The translations under genes and the position numbers were made by a program. From Oscillospiraceae bacterium (lineage in GTDB: Bacteria > Bacillota > Clostridia > UBA1212 > SIG427), in contig SVJE01000003.1 in assembly GCA_015069135.1 (NCBI GenBank), positions 171,699 through 235,698 of the forward strand: DNA of 64,000 bases, in the 5' to 3' direction. Below the pieces are notes generated by a model. It worked only from the letters and a program-made list of their open reading frames with translations, was not told the origin of the DNA and searched no databases. Positions 55,018-64,000 of this stretch are shown here, piece by piece (position 1 is the stretch's first letter; each line of letters opens with the position of its first letter).

Positions 55018-55953
55018 ATTTTCGGATATGCCGTACCGGATAAAGCAGAACTTAAATTCCGGGAGTATGAATATTATAAAATGTATTATTGTGGCGTCTG
55101 TAAGAGTATCGGCAGACGCTACGGTAATTTAGAGCGCTTTGGTCTTGTTAATGAAATGGGAATGTTAGCTCTTCTCCTGGATTGTATCTCAAATAAGGCA
55201 GAAACAACAGAATTTGAAATTAAAAATTGTATTGCTCATCCTTTGAAGAAAACTCCGGCTGTTAAGAATTCTTTATACACAGACTATGCAGCTGATGTTA
55301 ATGTTGTTTTTGCATATTTCAAGCTAATGGATAGTTGGCAGGATGATAAGAATTTTTTCGCAGCAGTTTTTGCAAAACTTGCCTTTGGACGTGCTGTGAG
55401 AAAAGCAAAAAAGAACATTCCTTCTGTATATGATTCAATCAAGAATAATCTCAATAAATTATCTGCCTTTGAAAAGTCTCAATGTAAATCAATTGATGAA
55501 ACAGCTCATTGTTTTTCTGAACTAATGGCAGATATATTCAGTGAAGCTCCGGAAATTAAAGAACACATCAAGAGCCTTTCGGAGGTTATAACTGAAGAGA
55601 AACTTGTATGCCTCAGAAATTTAGGGTATTATATAGGCAAGTGGGTTTATCTTATTGATGCATTATATGACATTGAAGATGATTTAAAAAAAGGTAGTTA
55701 TAATCCTATTTTATTAAGATTTGATTATAACCATAAAGAAACTGTTTCTCAGTTTAAAGATAGAATAAAGGAGCCTCTGGAGTTTGTTTTTCATGATGCC
55801 CTGGGACATTGTTGTGAAGCTTGGGAGGTTCTTTGTGAGGATGTTCCGGATACAGGAAAGTATAAAGACGGAAAAGCCTTTATGGAAAATGTATTGTATC
55901 TTGGAATGAGAGGAAAGACAATGAGAGGATTTTTAAGCAATGAATCCATATGA
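55018..55953 (+). CDS. DUF5685 family protein with probable ATT start
   Basis: 311 residues if started at ATT 55018. AGGAGA lies at 55005-55010, 7 bp upstream, and the frame then reads (M)FGYAVPDKAELKFREYEYYKMYYCGVCK. That is the usual opening of the DUF5685 family (MFGYV...PELK.RE...YYCGLCK). The first ATG (55081) would cut off this conserved segment. Cys pairs YYCGVCK and the later all-helical region are as expected. The function is unknown. The following dnaJ-like gene overlaps it by 14 bp, an association I recall from other Clostridia. Confidence 0.8.
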   Translation: MFGYAVPDKAELKFREYEYYKMYYCGVCKSIGRRYGNLERFGLVNEMGMLALLLDCISNKAETTEFEIKNCIAHPLKKTPAVKNSLYTDYAADVNVVFAYFKLMDSWQDDKNFFAAVFAKLAFGRAVRKAKKNIPSVYDSIKNNLNKLSAFEKSQCKSIDETAHCFSELMADIFSEAPEIKEHIKSLSEVITEEKLVCLRNLGYYIGKWVYLIDALYDIEDDLKKGSYNPILLRFDYNHKETVSQFKDRIKEPLEFVFHDALGHCCEAWEVLCEDVPDTGKYKDGKAFMENVLYLGMRGKTMRGFLSNESI

Positions 55954-56542
55954 AATTTTAGGAATAAGTGAAAATGCCACCGATGAAGAGGTGAAGAAAG
56001 CATACAAAGAATTGGTTAAAAAATACCATCCGGACAAGTATGTAGATAATCCTCTTTCTGATTTGGCTGCAGAAAAAATAAAAGAAATAAATATTGCCTA
56101 TGACACAATTATGAAACAGCGCAAAGCTCAGGCAGGTTCATCTTCCTATGGTGAACAAGGGTATAATGGCAGTGCTTTATATAAAGAAATTCTGGTTATG
56201 ATTAACAGCGGAAACCTTGCCGGTGCAGAATCAAAGCTTCAGGCTGTACCTGTAGCAGAAAGGTCTGCAGAATGGTATTTTTGCTATGGAGAAATATGTA
56301 AGGCAAGAGGTTGGTTTGATAATGCAAGAACATATTATACAACAGCAGTTAATATGGATCCCTCAAACAGAAGGTATAGAGCCGCTTTAAATGGTTTATA
56401 TAACTATGCCAGAGGATATACAGGTGGGTCTGCAGCAAGAGGTTATAACGATTCAGACCAGCTTTGCAGAGTATGTCAGACTTTATATTGCCTTGATTGT
56501 TTATGTGAATGTATGGGTGGAGATTGTATCAGATGTTGTTAG
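55940..56542 (+). CDS. J-domain protein with Cys-rich tail
   Basis: 200 residues. A J domain occupies residues 1-65 (MNPYEILGIS, HPD at 30-32, AAEKIKEINIAYDTI). A TPR-like helical pair lies at about 85-150 (AEWYFCYGEICKARGWFDNARTYYTTAV). The end (last 26 residues) contains nine Cys in pairs (CRVCQTLYCLDCLCECMGGD...) and probably binds metal. There is no canonical DnaJ zinc domain. It may recruit DnaK to a specific client; the DUF5685 partner upstream is an obvious candidate. The mutS2 start lies within its last codons. Confidence 0.85.
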   Translation: MNPYEILGISENATDEEVKKAYKELVKKYHPDKYVDNPLSDLAAEKIKEINIAYDTIMKQRKAQAGSSSYGEQGYNGSALYKEILVMINSGNLAGAESKLQAVPVAERSAEWYFCYGEICKARGWFDNARTYYTTAVNMDPSNRRYRAALNGLYNYARGYTGGSAARGYNDSDQLCRVCQTLYCLDCLCECMGGDCIRCC

Positions 56543-58893
56543 AAAAAACCGGCAGAATGTTGGAATTTTACACAATTAAAGATATGCTGGAGGCACATTG
56601 CCATTTTGAAGGTTCTAAAGTTTTTGCAAAAGAGTTAGAGCCTCTTATTAACATAGAAAGAATTCAAATTTTACTTAAAGAAACAGAAGAAGCTGTATCT
56701 ATGATTCTTCGCTTTGGTAATTCTCCTATTCATTTTGTTGAAGAAGTAAGACCATCACTTGCCAGAGCCTATGCCGGTAGTGTTTTAGGTCTTAAGGAAC
56801 TTCTTGATATTGCAAGAAATCTTAAGTCAGCGGCAATGATGAAAAGATATATGGGAAGTGTACCTGAAGATGAAGAACTTCTACTTCATAAGTATTCTAA
56901 GTCTCTTTATACAAACAGAAATTTAGAGCAAGATATTTTTAATAAAATACTGTCTGAAGAGGAAATAGCCGATAATGCATCACCCGCACTTAATTCTGTA
57001 AGAAGACAGATTTTGGATAAACAGAATTCTATAAAGGATAAGCTTAATTCAATATTACATTCTCAGGCAAAAGCTGTTCAGGATGCTGTTGTTACTATGA
57101 GAGGTGAGCGGTATTGTATTCCTGTAAAATTGGAGTATAAAGCTTCTGTTCCGGGAATAGTTCACGATACATCAGCTTCAGGACAGACGCTTTTTATTGA
57201 GCCTCAGGCTATTGTAGAAACTAATAATAAAATCAGAGAGCTTAAGGTGCAGGAAGAGCAGGAAACAGAACGTATTTTAGCTTCTTTATCTGCAGAAGTA
57301 AGCAGATATCATGAAGAAATAAAACTTAACTATACACTTCTTTCATATCTTGATTTCACATTTGCAAAGGCTGTGTTGGCCCTTGAACAGGAGGCTGTAA
57401 AACCGGATCTTAACGAGAAGGGATATATCAGTATTGTTAAAGGAAGACACCCTTTGCTTGATAAGAAAAAGGTAGTTCCTATTACTTTTAAAATAGGAGA
57501 AGAGTATTCTACTTTAGTTATTACTGGACCAAATACAGGCGGTAAGACAGTGGCTCTTAAGACAGTTGGACTTTTTACCCTTATGGTTCAGTCCGGGCTT
57601 CTTATTCCGGCTGCAGCCGGCAGCTCCATGTCCATATTTGAAGGCGTTTTTGCTGATATTGGTGATGAGCAGAGTATAAGTCAGAATTTAAGTACATTTT
57701 CGGCTCATATGAAAAATATAGTAGAAATTCTTGAGAAGGCTGATCATCGCTCACTCATACTTTTTGACGAGCTTGGTGCCGGCACTGATCCTACGGAAGG
57801 TGCAGCTCTTGCTATGTCAATACTTGAGTGTGTTCATCAGATGGGTGCAACTACTGTGGCAACAACCCATTACAGTGAACTTAAAGTGTTTGCATCAACT
57901 ACAAAGGGCTTTGAAAACGGTTGTTGTGAGTTTGATGTGGAGACATTAAGACCTACATACAGGCTTCTTATAGGAATTCCGGGCCGTAGTAATGCGTTTG
58001 CTATTTCCGGTAAAATGGGTCTTGATCAGGTGATTATTTCCCGGGCAAAAGAACTTATCAGTGCCGAGGATCTTCGATTTGAGGATATGCTTTCTAACAT
58101 TGAAAAAGCCAGAGGCCTTATTGAAGAGGAAAAAGAGAACGTAAGAAAACTCAGAAAAGAATCTGAAATTTTACAGAAACAAGCCGAGTCAGAGAAAAAG
58201 GCCATGGCAGCTAAAAAAGAACAGATTCTTACCAAAGCCAGGGAAGAGGCCCGTAGAGTTGTAAATGAAGCAAAAGACGAGGCGGATGCCATATTGAAAA
58301 CACTGAGAAAAGAGGCTTCCGGAAGTAAAAATCTTAAGAATGCTGAGGAAAGTGCAAGAAATTTAAACAGCCTTAAGAATAAAACGGACAGTGCTTTATA
58401 TAAAGGAATTAAAGGGTCGGATGCAGGTAAGGCTCCTGAAAGAGTTTCTCCCGGGGATATGGTGAAAGTTGTCAGTATGAATCAGACAGGAGAAGTACTT
58501 AAAGCACCTGATAATGACGGTAACGTATATGTTCAGCTTGGTATCATGAAAGTATATATACCTATTTCTGATCTTAGAATGTCCGAAACTTTGGAACAAA
58601 AGGAAATAAAGGCTAAGAGAAATAAAGAAACTGCTATTAAGTCTTCTACAATTAAAACAGAAGTTGATGTAAGAGGTTGCAATGTAGATGAAGCAATTGT
58701 TATACTTGACAAGTATCTTGATGATGCAATGATAGCTCATCTTAAGACATTTTCTATTATACATGGTAAGGGTACAGGGGCACTTCGGTCCGGTATCCAC
58801 CAATATTTAAGACAATTAAAATCTGTGAAGTCTTTTAGGTTAGGCGCTTATGGTGAAGGTGACGCAGGTGTAACTGTAGTAACATTAAAATAG
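56533..58893 (+). CDS. mutS2: Endonuclease MutS2
   Basis: 786 residues, ATG 56533 (GGTGGAG 9 bp upstream) gives MLLEKTGRMLEFYTI, the usual N-terminus; an ATG 24 nt earlier is less likely. Clamp/lever helices are followed by the ATPase: Walker A GPNTGGKT (about 332-339), Walker B LILFDELGAGTDPTEG, and TTHYSELKVFA. A long charged coiled coil follows. The C-terminal Smr nuclease domain holds VDVRGCNVDEA and IHGKGTGALR. MutS2 acts on recombination intermediates or on collided ribosomes in Firmicutes. Confidence 0.95.
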   Translation: MLLEKTGRMLEFYTIKDMLEAHCHFEGSKVFAKELEPLINIERIQILLKETEEAVSMILRFGNSPIHFVEEVRPSLARAYAGSVLGLKELLDIARNLKSAAMMKRYMGSVPEDEELLLHKYSKSLYTNRNLEQDIFNKILSEEEIADNASPALNSVRRQILDKQNSIKDKLNSILHSQAKAVQDAVVTMRGERYCIPVKLEYKASVPGIVHDTSASGQTLFIEPQAIVETNNKIRELKVQEEQETERILASLSAEVSRYHEEIKLNYTLLSYLDFTFAKAVLALEQEAVKPDLNEKGYISIVKGRHPLLDKKKVVPITFKIGEEYSTLVITGPNTGGKTVALKTVGLFTLMVQSGLLIPAAAGSSMSIFEGVFADIGDEQSISQNLSTFSAHMKNIVEILEKADHRSLILFDELGAGTDPTEGAALAMSILECVHQMGATTVATTHYSELKVFASTTKGFENGCCEFDVETLRPTYRLLIGIPGRSNAFAISGKMGLDQVIISRAKELISAEDLRFEDMLSNIEKARGLIEEEKENVRKLRKESEILQKQAESEKKAMAAKKEQILTKAREEARRVVNEAKDEADAILKTLRKEASGSKNLKNAEESARNLNSLKNKTDSALYKGIKGSDAGKAPERVSPGDMVKVVSMNQTGEVLKAPDNDGNVYVQLGIMKVYIPISDLRMSETLEQKEIKAKRNKETAIKSSTIKTEVDVRGCNVDEAIVILDKYLDDAMIAHLKTFSIIHGKGTGALRSGIHQYLRQLKSVKSFRLGAYGEGDAGVTVVTLK

Positions 58894-58910
58894 TTTAAGG
58901 GAGAAAAAAT

Positions 58911-60656
58911 ATGAAGAGTGTAAGCAAGAGATTAATTTTGTTAGTTTTGACCCTGGTTTTATTCATGGGCATATTTAATATGCCTATGATTTCTGAAGCG
59001 GCACATGACTACGGTGTAACCGGAGATGTTAATGGGGATGAAATTGTAACAACCGTGGACTATATGTTCATTAAAAAAGTTCTTTCGGGGACAGTTTCAG
59101 ATTCAACTATTAAAAGTACTGCAGATGTAAATCACGATGGAAAGGTGACTACAGCTGACTATATGATAGTTAAGCAGATTTTCACGGGAGTTCCTGTGCA
59201 GGTATTACCCAAGCCTTTGCCAGAACAGCCTGCTATTAATGATAATGGTGGTTCTTTTAATGTAACTGTAAATGGAACTTTTACCGACAATATGGTTATA
59301 CAGAGAAACAGATATATTGATGTGTTTGGTACAGCTTCAAAAGTTGGTGGCGTTGTCTATGTAAAGTTAGGTAATGAAGTTCGTTACGGTGTTGTTGACA
59401 GTAGTGGCAACTGGAAAGTTACATTAAACGGTAGAGCTGCAAATACCACACCTCAGAGTATGAAAATTTATACAAAGGCTCAGGGTGAAAATGGCGGTAA
59501 GACTATTAAAAACATTCTTATCGGTGATGTTTGGATTATTGCCGGTCAGTCTAATGCACAGATATCACTTAATACTACATTGGTAAATAACTCTTCTTTT
59601 GCAAATAATATTAGTGAAGCAGATAATATAAGACTTTTCACACAATGGTTCTGGGATTGCAGTAATTATTGGGGTGATTTTGCTGCCAGTGGTGGCAAAT
59701 ATGTAGCGATTACCAATGCTGCACAGACAAATCCTCCTTCCGTTGCTAAATGGAATGTAGGCAATGTAACAAACGCAAAAAACTTTTCTGCTGTAGGTTA
59801 CTATTTTGCAAAGATGGTGGCAGATAAAACTGATGTGCCTTTGGGCATTATTCAGTGTGTTGCCGGTGGCTCTGCTTTGTGTGATTTTATGCCAAAGAGT
59901 GGATATGTAAGCAGTAAGCATAATAAAGGTTCCAGCCAATTTAATGCTTGTGATATTTACAATGCACTTATTCATCCTTTCTCCAAAACTGAAATTACCG
60001 GATTTATTTTCTATCAGGGAGAAGGTAACGAATCAGCAGCTTCTTCTTATTCAGATAATCTTACAGATTTTGTAGGAATGATGAGAGGAATATTTGGAAA
60101 AAATATGCCATTTTACAATGTACAGCTACCATCACATAATACAGGAGGACAGTGGCCTGGTTTGGCAGATGTGAGATTTGAACAGTTTGATGCAATTAGT
60201 ACAATTGATAATTATTATCTTGTGTCAACAGTTGACAGAAATCTTAGCAATAACGATACAGACTGGGCTCATCCTACAGCTAAAAAGCATATAGGTGATC
60301 GTTTAGGTTATATTGCTTTGTCAAACATATATGCATATAAGGATTATCCTTCTGATTACTATAATCCGCCACAGTTCCACAGCGTGGAAGTTAAGAATGG
60401 TTATGCATATCTGTACTTTAAGAATTTTGGTGATGGACTTACCTCCACTACAGGTACAAGTGTTAAAGGTTTTACAAACTACAGTACAGGCGCGGCTTTG
60501 ACAGCAACAATTGAAGGTAAGAACTGTGTTAAGATTAAAGTAACATCAGGACTTAAAACTATTGCATATGGCGATAGTGCCATGGCAACAATGTCTACAC
60601 ATAACTTAAGAAACAGCAAGGGATTATTTGCTCTGACATTCAGATGTACCCTGTAG
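58911..60656 (+). CDS. Secreted dockerin-sialate O-acetylesterase
   Basis: 581 residues. Signal peptide about 1-31 (ends ISEAA). Residues 37-100 form an N-terminal dockerin with two calcium loops (GDVNGDEIVTTVDYM, ADVNHDGKVTTADYM); here there is no X module before it. Residues about 115-480 match SASA/DUF303 sialate O-acetylesterases: DNMVIQRNRYIDVFG, catalytic Ser214 in IAGQSNAQ, and Asp451/His454 in TDWAHPT. The C-terminal 100 residues are beta-rich. It likely removes acetyl groups from glycans outside the cell. It starts 17 bp after mutS2, so it may be cotranscribed with that unrelated gene. Confidence 0.88.
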   Translation: MKSVSKRLILLVLTLVLFMGIFNMPMISEAAHDYGVTGDVNGDEIVTTVDYMFIKKVLSGTVSDSTIKSTADVNHDGKVTTADYMIVKQIFTGVPVQVLPKPLPEQPAINDNGGSFNVTVNGTFTDNMVIQRNRYIDVFGTASKVGGVVYVKLGNEVRYGVVDSSGNWKVTLNGRAANTTPQSMKIYTKAQGENGGKTIKNILIGDVWIIAGQSNAQISLNTTLVNNSSFANNISEADNIRLFTQWFWDCSNYWGDFAASGGKYVAITNAAQTNPPSVAKWNVGNVTNAKNFSAVGYYFAKMVADKTDVPLGIIQCVAGGSALCDFMPKSGYVSSKHNKGSSQFNACDIYNALIHPFSKTEITGFIFYQGEGNESAASSYSDNLTDFVGMMRGIFGKNMPFYNVQLPSHNTGGQWPGLADVRFEQFDAISTIDNYYLVSTVDRNLSNNDTDWAHPTAKKHIGDRLGYIALSNIYAYKDYPSDYYNPPQFHSVEVKNGYAYLYFKNFGDGLTSTTGTSVKGFTNYSTGAALTATIEGKNCVKIKVTSGLKTIAYGDSAMATMSTHNLRNSKGLFALTFRCTL

Positions 60657-60662
60657 ATTTCA

Positions 60663-60691
60663 TTGACTTTTAAAGCATAAAGCCATATAAT
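60663..60691 (+). promoter_or_regulatory. Promoter of aspS
   Basis: TTGACT (60663-60668), 17-bp spacer and TATAAT (60686-60691). An imperfect inverted repeat (GCCATATAATTTA / TAAATTAGCCTTATGGC, 60682-60719) overlaps the -10 and the expected start site. Confidence 0.75.
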
Positions 60692-60748
60692 TTAGCTTTA
60701 GTAAATTAGCCTTATGGCATTGATTTTGATATAGAAAGGATATTAATT

Positions 60749-62533
60749 ATGGCAGATACAATGAAGGGCTTGAAGAGAAGCCACATGAACGGATTAGTCA
60801 ATGCATCACTTATTGGTCAGGAGGTTGTTTTGGCCGGTTGGTGTGCTAAAGCAAGGAATTTAGGTAGCTTGCTTTTTATAGATTTAAGAGACAGAACAGG
60901 TCTCGTACAGCTTGTATTTGATGGTGAAAGTGAACAAGCTCTGTTTGAAAAAGCTTCTACAGTCAGAAGTGAATATGTTCTTATGGTGAAAGGTGCTGTA
61001 AGGGCAAGAGCTGCTGAAGCTGTTAATAAAAATATGGCTACAGGTGAAGTGGAAGTAGAGGTTAAGGATTTAAGAATTCTTTCTGTTTCAGATACACCAC
61101 CTATTCAGGTTACTGAGAATCCTACAACTAGTGATGTTAACAGACTTAAGTACAGATACTTAGATTTGAGAACACCTTTTATGCAGAATAACCTTATTCT
61201 TCGTCATAAAATTGCAAAGACAGCAAGAGACTATTATGAAGAAAATGGTTTCTTAGAAATTGAAACTCCTATTCTTAATAAAAGTACTCCTGAAGGGGCA
61301 AGAGACTATTTGGTACCAAGCCGTGTTCATCCCGGTAAGTTCTATGCGTTGCCTCAGTCTCCTCAGCTCTTTAAACAGCTTCTTATGGCTTCAGGCTATG
61401 ACAGATACATGCAGATTGCAAAATGCTTTAGGGACGAAGACTTAAGAGCCGACAGACAGCCTGAGTTTACACAAATCGACTTGGAAATGTCTTTCGTAGA
61501 TATTGATGATGTTATTTCTGTAAATGAGGGATTTATTAAAACAGTATTTAAGAAAGTTCTTGATGTTGAAGTTGAGACTCCTTTTGTTCGTATGCCATAT
61601 AAAGAAGCTATGGCAAGATTTGGTTCTGACAAACCTGATATTAGATTTGGCTTGGAACTTAATGATATTTCTGACTTTGCAGGAAAATGTGGATTCAAAG
61701 TATTTTCCGATGCAGTAGCACAGGGTGGAGCAGTAAGATTGGTTGTGGCTCCCGGCGGTGCCGCATTCTCTCGTAAAGAAATTGATAAGCTTACTGAGTT
61801 TATAAAGACTCACGGCGGTAGTGGCATGGCATGGATTGCAGTGGGAGAAACAGAGCATCGTTCTTCTGTAGGTAAAGTACTTACACCTGAAGAAATTGAA
61901 GAAATAATTAAGCTTTCTGATGCTAAAGTTGGCGACCTTATCTGTATGGTTTGCGGAAAATCAAATGTGGTGTATACTACATTAGGAGCTCTTCGTTGCC
62001 ATCTGGCAGAAAAACTTGATTTGATTCCTAAGGATAAGTTTGCTTTCTTATGGATTACAGAATTCCCACTGTTTGAATATTCTGAGGAAGAGGAAAGATT
62101 TGTTGCTATGCACCATCCTTTCACTATGCCTATGGATGAAGATATTGAATATATTGAAAGTGATCCGGGAAGAGCAAGGGCTAAAGCTTATGACATTGTT
62201 CTTAATGGTTATGAACTTGGTGGCGGTTCTATCAGAATTTTCGACAGAGACCTTCAGGCAAGAATGTTTAAGGCATTAGGTCTTTCTGATGAAGTAGCTC
62301 AGGAAAGATTCGGGTTCTTGCTGGAAGCATTTAAGTACGGCACACCTCCTCACGGTGGCATGGCATATGGTCTTGACAGACTTGTTATGCTTATGACAGG
62401 TTGTGACAACATAAGAGATACTATTGCGTTTCCTAAGGTACAGAATGCTTCTTGTCTGTTAACAGGTGCTCCTGACGTAGTAGATGAAATTCAGCTTAAG
62501 GAACTTAATCTTAGTGTTCCGAAAGAAGAATAG
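60749..62533 (+). CDS. aspS: Aspartyl-tRNA synthetase (bacterial type)
   Basis: 594 residues, class IIb. N-terminal OB fold (VVLAGWCAKARNLGSLLFIDLRDRTG), class II motif 2 (AKCFRDEDLRADRQPEFTQID), the bacterial GAD insertion domain (about 290-420) and motif 3 (GMAYGLDRLVML). Length is typical of the bacterial form. An AAAGGAT site precedes the ATG. Whether it also charges tRNA-Asn cannot be decided here. Confidence 0.95.
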   Translation: MADTMKGLKRSHMNGLVNASLIGQEVVLAGWCAKARNLGSLLFIDLRDRTGLVQLVFDGESEQALFEKASTVRSEYVLMVKGAVRARAAEAVNKNMATGEVEVEVKDLRILSVSDTPPIQVTENPTTSDVNRLKYRYLDLRTPFMQNNLILRHKIAKTARDYYEENGFLEIETPILNKSTPEGARDYLVPSRVHPGKFYALPQSPQLFKQLLMASGYDRYMQIAKCFRDEDLRADRQPEFTQIDLEMSFVDIDDVISVNEGFIKTVFKKVLDVEVETPFVRMPYKEAMARFGSDKPDIRFGLELNDISDFAGKCGFKVFSDAVAQGGAVRLVVAPGGAAFSRKEIDKLTEFIKTHGGSGMAWIAVGETEHRSSVGKVLTPEEIEEIIKLSDAKVGDLICMVCGKSNVVYTTLGALRCHLAEKLDLIPKDKFAFLWITEFPLFEYSEEEERFVAMHHPFTMPMDEDIEYIESDPGRARAKAYDIVLNGYELGGGSIRIFDRDLQARMFKALGLSDEVAQERFGFLLEAFKYGTPPHGGMAYGLDRLVMLMTGCDNIRDTIAFPKVQNASCLLTGAPDVVDEIQLKELNLSVPKEE

Positions 62534-62552
62534 AAAAGAGATGTAAAAATTA

Positions 62553-64000
62553 ATGACAAAACAGTTGTTGCACATAGGTCTTGATGTAGGCTCTACTACA
62601 GTAAAGATAGCAGTACTTAATTCAGACCTTGAGTTAATTTACAATAAGTATCAGAGACATTATTCTGATATAAGAAAGACAATTTATGAAGTACTTTCCT
62701 ATGTGTTAGAACAGTACAAAGGTATGGAAACGACCATAATGCTTACAGGCTCCGGCGGCATGTTGGTGGCTGATTGGCTTGATCTTGACTTTGTACAGGA
62801 AGTAGTTGCGTCAACTGAAGCTGTAAATCGCCTTATTCCTCATGCAGATGTGGCTATTGAATTAGGCGGTGAAGATGCAAAGATTACATATTTTAAGAAT
62901 CCCGTTGAACAACGTATGAATGGTACCTGTGCCGGTGGCACAGGTGCCTTTATTGACCAGATGGCTATATTGTTACAAACAGATGCCATGGGTCTTAATG
63001 AGTATGCAAAAAAACATACTACTATTTATCCTATTGCAGCCCGTTGCGGTGTATTTGCTAAAACTGATATTCAGCCTTTGTTAAATGAAGGTGCATCTAA
63101 AGAAGATATATCAGCATCCATTTTTCAATCTGTAGTCAATCAGACTATAAGTGGTCTTGCTTGCGGTCGTCCTATACGAGGTAATGTTGCCTTTTTAGGT
63201 GGACCATTAAACTATCTTTCTGAGCTTCGTCAGAGATTTATTGAAACACTGGAATTAACAGATGAAAGAATTATATTCCCTGAAAATTCACACCTATTCG
63301 TAGCATTAGGTGCGGCTTTTTCATCCATTGCAAAAACTCCGGTAAGTATTGATGTTGTTTTAGAAAAATTACCTTCGGTTCTTTCCGCCACATCTGATGA
63401 GGTTTCTCGCCTTGAACCATTATTTAAGGACTTTGATGAATATATTGCTTTTAGAAAAAGACACGATAAGGCGGCAGTTACTAAAGAAATTCTTGAAGAC
63501 TATAAAGGAAATTGTTTTTTAGGTATAGATGCAGGGTCTACAACTACAAAGGCTATTCTTATGAGTGAAAACGGCGGAATATTGTATTCCTGGTACGGAA
63601 GTAATTACGGAAGCCCTTTTGAATCTGCAAAAAAAATATTAAAAGACATATACAGTAAATTACCAAAAGGTGTCAATATTGCATATTCAGCAGTTACAGG
63701 CTATGGTGAAGCCCTTATAAAAGCATCATTGGGTGTTGATTTAGGTGAAATAGAGACCATAGCTCACTATACTGCAGCTGAACAATTTTTGCCGGGAGTA
63801 GAATTTATTCTTGACATCGGTGGCCAGGATATGAAATGTATGAAGGTGAAAGATGGTGTCATTCAAAGCATAATGCTTAATGAAGCATGTTCTTCCGGTT
63901 GCGGATCTTTTATCGAGGCTTTTGCAACAACTCTGGATATGAAAGTTTCTGAATTTGCAGAAGCTGCAATTAAAGCTCAGAAACCTGTGGATTTAGGTTC
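62553..64000 (+). CDS. 2-hydroxyacyl-CoA dehydratase activase (BadF/BcrA type), cut by window end
   Basis: At least 482 residues, ATG 62553, open to the end of the window. Two ASKHA ATPase units are visible: [15 protein letters not shown] with [15 protein letters not shown] (the Cys of the [4Fe-4S]-binding motif), and a second [15 protein letters not shown] with [10 protein letters not shown] and [15 protein letters not shown]. This doubled arrangement is that of the large activase proteins, which are usually near 1400 residues with a C-terminal dehydratase-like part. Activases drive ATP-dependent electron transfer to 2-hydroxyacyl-CoA or similar dehydratases; the true substrate of the large type is not known. 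It starts 19 bp after aspS. Confidence 0.9.
   Translation, partial: MTKQLLHIGLDVGSTTVKIAVLNSDLELIYNKYQRHYSDIRKTIYEVLSYVLEQYKGMETTIMLTGSGGMLVADWLDLDFVQEVVASTEAVNRLIPHADVAIELGGEDAKITYFKNPVEQRMNGTCAGGTGAFIDQMAILLQTDAMGLNEYAKKHTTIYPIAARCGVFAKTDIQPLLNEGASKEDISASIFQSVVNQTISGLACGRPIRGNVAFLGGPLNYLSELRQRFIETLELTDERIIFPENSHLFVALGAAFSSIAKTPVSIDVVLEKLPSVLSATSDEVSRLEPLFKDFDEYIAFRKRHDKAAVTKEILEDYKGNCFLGIDAGSTTTKAILMSENGGILYSWYGSNYGSPFESAKKILKDIYSKLPKGVNIAYSAVTGYGEALIKASLGVDLGEIETIAHYTAAEQFLPGVEFILDIGGQDMKCMKVKDGVIQSIMLNEACSSGCGSFIEAFATTLDMKVSEFAEAAIKAQKPVDLG

Overview
The window reads as an AT-rich chromosomal segment of an anaerobic Gram-positive bacterium of class Clostridia. This rests on strong GGAGG-type ribosome binding sites, sigma-A promoters with 17-bp spacers, a lysine riboswitch, MutS2, a DUF951/DUF1385/PrmC operon, an Fe-S aldo/keto reductase, a 2-hydroxyacyl-CoA dehydratase activase, and many secreted proteins with type I dockerin-like modules. 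I cannot name a genus. Nothing looks like plasmid or prophage DNA.

Layout. 1-9.8 kb: an alpha/beta hydrolase with a Cys nucleophile, tRNA-Pro and tRNA-Gln, a dockerin-alkaline phosphatase, engB-lysA, valS, a DUF2238-like membrane protein, a repeat-hairpin intergenic region and tRNA-His. 9.8-19.5 kb: a 2980-residue secreted BspA-type leucine-rich-repeat protein and a 180-residue minimal dockerin protein. 19.5-23.5 kb: nadE, yfcE-like phosphodiesterase, a sugar-phosphate isomerase and a DUF4965 (glutaminase A-like) protein. 23.5-25.6 kb: murG and a D-2-hydroxyacid dehydrogenase on the minus strand. 25.7-30.6 kb: an apparent operon of a secreted LamG protein, a 40-residue peptide, an HPr-kinase-like enzyme, a PqqD-like protein, an S26B-type signal peptidase and an NTP_transf_5 nucleotidyltransferase. 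30.6-36.5 kb: a decayed dockerin gene, an IS200 transposase remnant, a 1489-residue secreted dockerin protein, a small lipoprotein and tRNA-Gln. 36.5-39 kb: a CAGTGTA repeat array, a lysine riboswitch and an NhaC-family transporter. 39-43.2 kb: an aldo/keto reductase facing a minus-strand DUF951-DUF1385-prmC-GNAT operon. 43.4-64 kb: housekeeping genes (gpsA, purL, phosphoglucomutase, dnaE, pfkA, pgsA, DUF5685, dnaJ-like, mutS2, dockerin-esterase, aspS, activase).

The most interesting locus is 27,954-30,574. Its gene set is that of lasso-peptide tailoring (leader-binding PqqD, HPr-like peptide kinase, nucleotidyltransferase) around a short peptide with an F-x-x-P-x-I leader-like motif and a C-terminal Ser. 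No macrolactam synthetase or transglutaminase-like leader protease is present; an S26B signal peptidase occupies the operon instead. A Thr/Pro-rich lipoprotein 8 kb away ends in nearly the same tail (GMGEGIVLPDD versus GAGDGVILPDE), suggesting that the tail motif is a functional unit. A second theme is a dockerin family with a conserved D-Y-M recognition pattern, usually preceded by a shared X module, on six loci with no cohesin in view.
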